Shown: positions 63,391-64,000 of the stretch, one piece after another
How positions within the stretch are numbered: position 1 is the first letter of the stretch
Layout of the letters: each line of letters starts with the position of its first letter
DNA from: Sphingobacteriales bacterium
GTDB lineage: Bacteria > Bacteroidota > Bacteroidia > Sphingobacteriales > Sphingobacteriaceae
Length of the DNA stretch: 64,000 nt
Assembly (NCBI GenBank): GCA_028288165.1
Contig: JAQBOG010000001.1
Location: 1 to 64,000 of the forward strand
Reading direction: 5' to 3'
Position numbers and translations under genes: made by a program
The notes under the pieces: generated by a model
The model's database searches: none
Told to the model about the DNA's origin: nothing
What the model saw: only the letters and a program-made list of their open reading frames with translations

Positions 63391-63526
63391 GCAGTTAACA
63401 TAAGGTTTAAGTTATGCACGGGAGACGTGGTTCTTGTTCTGTTGTGCTTTTTATTACTTTTAGTGCTCGGGCGACAAAGAAGTGCTATTTATTCGGGCAC
63501 AATATAAACCTATAACCGTTATCGGT
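63391..63526 (+). repeat. attC-like site 15 (long family)
   Basis: GCAGTTAAC, ATAAGGTTTAAGTTATGCAC ... GGGCACAATATAAACCTATA, core GTTATCGG (63518). Confidence 0.84.
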
Positions 63527-63539
63527 TATTTAACAAGAC

Positions 63540-64000
63540 ATGCAACCACGACATATTGTATACTTAGGATTGCTTCTGACGGCTTGTACTAATTCAACAC
63601 AAACGACATCGCAAAAGAGCTCAAATAAATGTGACTCTGTAGGGCGAAAAGAGTCTATCCAAGGAACAAAAAAGATAAATATCGAAAAGGTAGATACTAT
63701 TTCAAAGACTACCGATTTAACAAAAAAAGAAACAAGTGTAAATAGTGCAGAAGTTGTGCATTTGTTTGATGGAGATGTATTAGATAAACTTCCAAAATTC
63801 ACGTTCAATACAATCACTAAAAGTGAGTTTTTTAGTGATGAAAAGATACCGACTCTAATCACCGACCGAACAAAAACCAAATCAACTGATTCATCTTTTA
63901 CAGTAGCAACAGCCAAGGCGAAACTGAAATTCAATAAAGAATATAATAAAAATTACTCAAAAAGAGATGGCTTATCTTGGACTGACTACCATGGATTTTT
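63540..64000 (+). CDS. Cassette 16: lipoprotein, runs off the right edge
   Basis: An ATG at 63540, 22 bp after the cassette core GTTATCGG, opens a frame with no stop to position 64000 (about 153 codons). The signal is MQPRHIVYLGLLLTACTNST with a lipobox LTAC (Cys near residue 16), then a Lys/Thr/Ser-rich region (SQKSSNKCDS, KVDTISKTTD). No domain recognised. The same stretch has an antisense ORF, but position, orientation and the lipobox favour this frame. Confidence 0.75.
   Translation, partial: MQPRHIVYLGLLLTACTNSTQTTSQKSSNKCDSVGRKESIQGTKKINIEKVDTISKTTDLTKKETSVNSAEVVHLFDGDVLDKLPKFTFNTITKSEFFSDEKIPTLITDRTKTKSTDSSFTVATAKAKLKFNKEYNKNYSKRDGLSWTDYHGF

Noticed and set aside
43954-63526. Repeated blocks in the right half as a CRISPR array
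   Set aside because: Repeats are ~130 bp, spaced irregularly by whole genes, with variable ends matched to cassette starts. No short regular repeats, spacers or cas genes.
63530-63934. 134-codon minus-strand ORF at the right edge
   Set aside because: The plus strand has a lipobox signal 22 bp after a cassette core and follows array orientation; the antisense frame is a shadow.

Overview
The window looks like a chromosomal segment of a Bacteroidota bacterium, most likely Sphingobacteriaceae (Pedobacter-like). This is inferred from the AT-rich sequence, starts without clear Shine-Dalgarno motifs, and gene families typical of the group: DUF1080 hydrolases, phosphate-selective porin O/P, Bacteroidota-type ABC-F, IS91 with a companion integrase, and YeeE/YedE pairs. 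No species can be named from the sequence alone.

Positions 1-41300 are mostly core chromosome. They hold riboflavin synthase behind a heptanucleotide tandem repeat, and an Anbu-proteasome operon (ATP-grasp, alpha-E, two transglutaminases, Anbu). Next come hscA, cutC, two DUF1080/Gfo-Idh genes, an ABC-F protein, a toxin-antitoxin pair with a nonsense-mutated PIN toxin, and a GreA-like protein. A dehydrogenase/mutarotase/lactonase sugar-acid cluster follows, then a complete phosphate-uptake operon (porin, two PstS, an unusual PstC, PstA, PstB, PhoU) behind a candidate Pho box. The segment ends with a sulfur cluster (decayed TauE, persulfide dioxygenase-rhodanese, two YeeE-like proteins, YeiH), a ClC channel and tRNA-Arg(CCG). 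Nine copies of an ~80-90 bp imperfect hairpin repeat are scattered across the whole window in both orientations.

Positions 41800-64000 are an accessory region and the most interesting part. A 472-aa tyrosine recombinase with a large uncharacterised N-terminal region reads into an integron-like array of mobile gene cassettes. Cassettes begin with a GTT-type core (GTTRRRY-like). Most end with an inverse core that is the exact or near-exact complement of the core at the start of the SAME cassette, followed by a palindromic attC-like site. This is the hallmark of circularisable integron cassettes. I traced fifteen starts, plus one more running off the right edge. Six of the attC-like sites share one ~130 bp sequence, like the species-specific repeats of superintegrons. 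Cargo genes nearly all point the same way and encode lipoproteins, membrane proteins, a hydrolase and an Amj-type putative lipid II flippase. Two cassettes have no ORF, and two were invaded by insertion sequences (IS91-like and IS1182-like) while their terminal cores survived. No canonical IntI, with the IntI-specific insertion before its HxxR motif, is visible. The recombinase at 41877 is therefore a candidate for a non-canonical integron integrase.

Between 51120 and 59190 the cassette borders are blurred. That stretch carries an acyltransferase, a GlxA-type regulator with two VOC proteins flanked by a 118-bp near-perfect inverted repeat, an ArsR/SRPBCC/hydrolase operon with twin operators, a rifampin ADP-ribosyltransferase (Arr), a DUF2200 protein and a DUF1905/YdeI protein.
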